Shown here piece by piece: positions 61,301 to 64,000 of a stretch of DNA of 64,000 nt. This DNA comes from Aulostomus chinensis (taxonomy: Eukaryota; Chordata; Actinopteri; Syngnathiformes; Aulostomidae). The stretch is taken from assembly GCA_037954235.1 (NCBI GenBank), contig JBBMOA010000010.1, forward strand, positions 24,154,529 to 24,218,528. Direction: 5' to 3'. Positions within the stretch are counted from its first letter, which is position 1; every line of letters begins with the position of its first letter. The notes beneath the pieces were generated by a model. The model had not been told where the DNA came from and did not search any database. It saw nothing but the letters and a program-made list of their open reading frames with translations. A program made the position numbers and the translations under genes.

Positions 61301-64000
61301 TATCTTAGATTGGTAATGAGGTTTATGGTGTAAAAATGCTTTTTCTGTTTCTCCAACAGGGGGAGCTTGCACACTTGCCATTGCATGTGTTCCTCTCAGG
61401 CTCTTTTTTCGTCTTTCATCATCTTTATTCATGCCTCTCCCTATAGCTCTTTTATGCCCCCTGTTTTACTCTCCAGCTCAAAAGGTCATATGCTGTATAT
61501 TTTCCTTTCTTTTGTTTGTTTTGTCACATTAGTTGGAAATGGTCTGCTGACACAGCAGTGATTAATTTGCTTCATCGAGGAGTCATTGAAAATGTTTTTC
61601 CTGAACAAGACCATTGACACCTGTTAAATGAATTTCTCCACATCTCCTACTCCATCTTCACCCTCATCATTCCTGTCTCTTTGTTTTCACTCACTCACTT
61701 TTCACACTCTCGTTGCTTCCTCCGCAACCACCACCCACCCCCACTCCCCACCTTGGCTGCGCTCATGCAGTTTCATCCCCAGAGGTGAAGAGCAGACTCC
61801 TATAATTACCCAAGTGTCTGTGAAATGAATCATTGGGTGGCTGATTGAGCTGCATGATGGGAAACATCCATCCTGAGAAGTGCGACTGAGTGTTCTCACT
61901 CCTCTACACCATTTCTCTGCTGATGCCCAGAGCTGGCACGTGCATGCTTGATGCCATTGCTGAGAAAGACAGGGTGTGGTCTCCAACGGCTGCGTGCTGT
62001 AGCAGCCACCAGGATAGCTGACAGGGAAATGTTGTAATCGTGGGCACTCTTACATAAACTGCACACGCATCATCTTATTTACTGCCCTTGTTCCACAGAT
62101 GATAACTTAATCACACTGCTGTTCTCACATGTGCGCTCGAGACATATAATAAAACCGCGACTCGCGATCTTCATGGTCCAGACAGACAATGCACACAGTG
62201 AACATGAGCTCATATCCAGATCAAACAAAGCAGGCGACAAGACCCGCCAGTGGGATTTTAACCCTCAACCAAAAGATTGAGTGACTGCACAATACAAACA
62301 CACGATAGTTAACGTCTCTTGCTTAATCTGCTCTTCAGATATTGTTCCACTTTTAGTAACCTTTATGGATTTTAGTCGCACGCACTTTTGCAGTGAAACA
62401 AGTTGCAATTTTCGATAGGTTTGAACCTTCACTTCACAATGCATTGACCATGAATCATCCCGCACCACAGCTTGAAATGATACACATCAAAATTCAGTTT
62501 TTGTCAAACAAACTTTGCATTGATCTGAATAACACTGGGCACAAAATTGGCTACATCATAAATATATATAAATATAATAAATATACCCAGCACTACTCAA
62601 TTAGATAACAAAAATGACACAAGCCTACCTTGAAAATAACAAAAGAATCATTTGATTACTGTTTGTCAGCATATAAAATGTAGACACTAAATTTTGTTGC
62701 TCTCTTTTGATTCTTTGAAGATAATGGGAGACATCAACAGACCGGCCGTGTTGGATTTATAAGGTAAACCTATATGAAGCAACATGCAAATGTCATCGCT
62801 ATAGTGCCCCTGTCATGGAGTCACAGACTTGAAATGTTGGCCAAGACTAACAAAAACTTTAAGCTTCATATGTGTGTCCACTGGTGAGTGCGGTGAAGAA
62901 CTCTGTGGCTGACCTTTAAAGTGCTTGCTGGATGATTGACACTTATGTGACACCCCCACATCTACTACACCCTGTTCCCATAGCAGAGGTGGGAGCTCAG
63001 ATTATACTTGTCCATCTGTGCTATGGGGACTCATTTTACAGCAATATTTTTTGATTAATTTATATAATTTCATGGGGTAAAGTGACGCTCATGTTTATTA
63101 ATAGAGACACACTCAAAACTAGAGATACCAGGGTCTGCAGTTGTACTGTACTCTTCCTGTGCCTTCTGGCTTCTCAAAGACCAGCAGTGTACTTTGGAGG
63201 TCATAATTATACCTTTTGAGGGGGCATTCTCCGTGTTTACCTGTAACAACTTGGTTGTTTGATATTGGCTAAGAAAGTCTTAACATATCTAACTCTAAAA
63301 AGTACACAACTGTTCTTGTCCACATTTCTGAGTGTGTTAATGCACTCTTTCATTACCTGAGGTCCTAAGCTGTCTATCGCCATGTTATGATACTGAGTTT
63401 TGTGTCAGATTCTTACTTTGTTTCATCTACTGCATCAAGAGAAAGTTGTTTCAGTACATTTAAAGAGATGCAAGTCTGCAATACAGCTTCAGTCATATTT
63501 CTTCTCAGCAATTTAGCTTTAAACTCAACACACAGAGCTTTGGTTTACTCTCTCAGAGCTCAGTACGCCGCCGCTTTGATGCCCGCTCTGTGTTCACAGA
63601 GACGAAGAGAGATACGGGGACAAACAGTGTGTGACAACAACCCTTCTCCCTGGCTGGCATTAGACATGGGACTTTATACTGAAGAGAGGATGAGTACTGT
63701 GACAAAGTCAATAGGACAGAGGGGGAATAGAACTGCATGGGCTTGATTGTTTAATTAGACTTTACTTCATGGGATGCCAAGCCAAATGAAAAAAGAGAAA
63801 AAAGGATTGTGGGGGGAAAAAAAGAGGGACATTCTTGGCCACAACTCGCTGTCACAGATTGTGATGGACTCATGAGATTCTGGTGAGCTGCTGATAGTGT
63901 TGTCATTGTAGTTTTCACTCTTTTGGTAGCCAAAACTTTCTACTCAGACAATGACAGTTTTAATTGTTTTTTATTTATTTATTTATTTATTTCTTATTAA

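Larger units (their letters stand above)
55506..64000. other. Noncoding stretch to the right edge
   Basis: No exon with both good splice sites and a recognisable product was found. Composition alternates between AT-rich parts with short repeats and balanced parts (for example 60.1-60.3 and 60.8-61.0 kb) that might hold enhancers of the flanking gene. This is unproven. A (TTTA)n run lies near 63970-63990. Confidence 0.35.

Noticed and set aside
44760..64000. Searched for RHOG or RRM1, neighbours of human STIM1
   Set aside because: No single-exon Rho GTPase frame and no ribonucleotide reductase exons are present in the window.
1..64000. CRISPR arrays, operons, prophage or other prokaryotic systems
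   Set aside because: The sequence is spliced vertebrate DNA, and the only regular repeats are microsatellites and one 21-bp minisatellite.

Overview
The window is vertebrate nuclear DNA from a teleost fish. Its genes are split by GT-AG introns, it is full of (CA)n, (GATA)n and homopolymer tracts and small DNA transposons, and its gene order resembles human 11p15.4 (olfactory receptors, CHRNA10, PGAP2, STIM1). All exon models below were built by hand from splice signals, reading phase and family resemblance. Each closes to a whole number of codons.

Left part (1-10 kb): the 5' part of a single-exon olfactory receptor gene runs off the left edge on the minus strand. A five-exon nicotinic acetylcholine receptor subunit of the alpha9/alpha10 class (chrna10 by synteny, 538 aa) follows on the minus strand. 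Head to head with it on the plus strand is pgap2 (254 aa), a GPI-anchor lipid-remodelling factor.

Middle (11-36.7 kb): stim1, the ER calcium sensor of store-operated calcium entry. It has a noncoding first exon and 12 coding exons (674 aa), and a second in-phase donor in exon 11 would give a 794-aa form like the muscle isoform STIM1L. Its large introns hold microsatellites and at least two small DNA transposons. Only about 290 bp after the stim1 poly(A) signal starts a 23-exon gene for a 1018-aa SEL1L3-type membrane protein (36.9-44.5 kb). In human, SEL1L3 lies near STIM2 and CHRNA9 on 4p, so this neighbour of stim1 and chrna10 looks like a whole-genome-duplication paralogue not found beside mammalian STIM1.

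Right part (44.8-64 kb): no complete gene. It contains a 534-bp terminal-inverted-repeat element, a DNA transposon nested in a tRNA-like SINE, simple repeats, and two candidate first exons of an unidentified plus-strand gene. The second of these (51461-51583) encodes a signal peptide, so the rest may be a long first intron extending beyond the window.

Functionally, chrna10 and stim1 both concern calcium signalling (hair-cell cholinergic calcium entry and store-operated entry) and pgap2 matures GPI-anchored proteins. Nothing in the sequence indicates that they are co-regulated as a unit.
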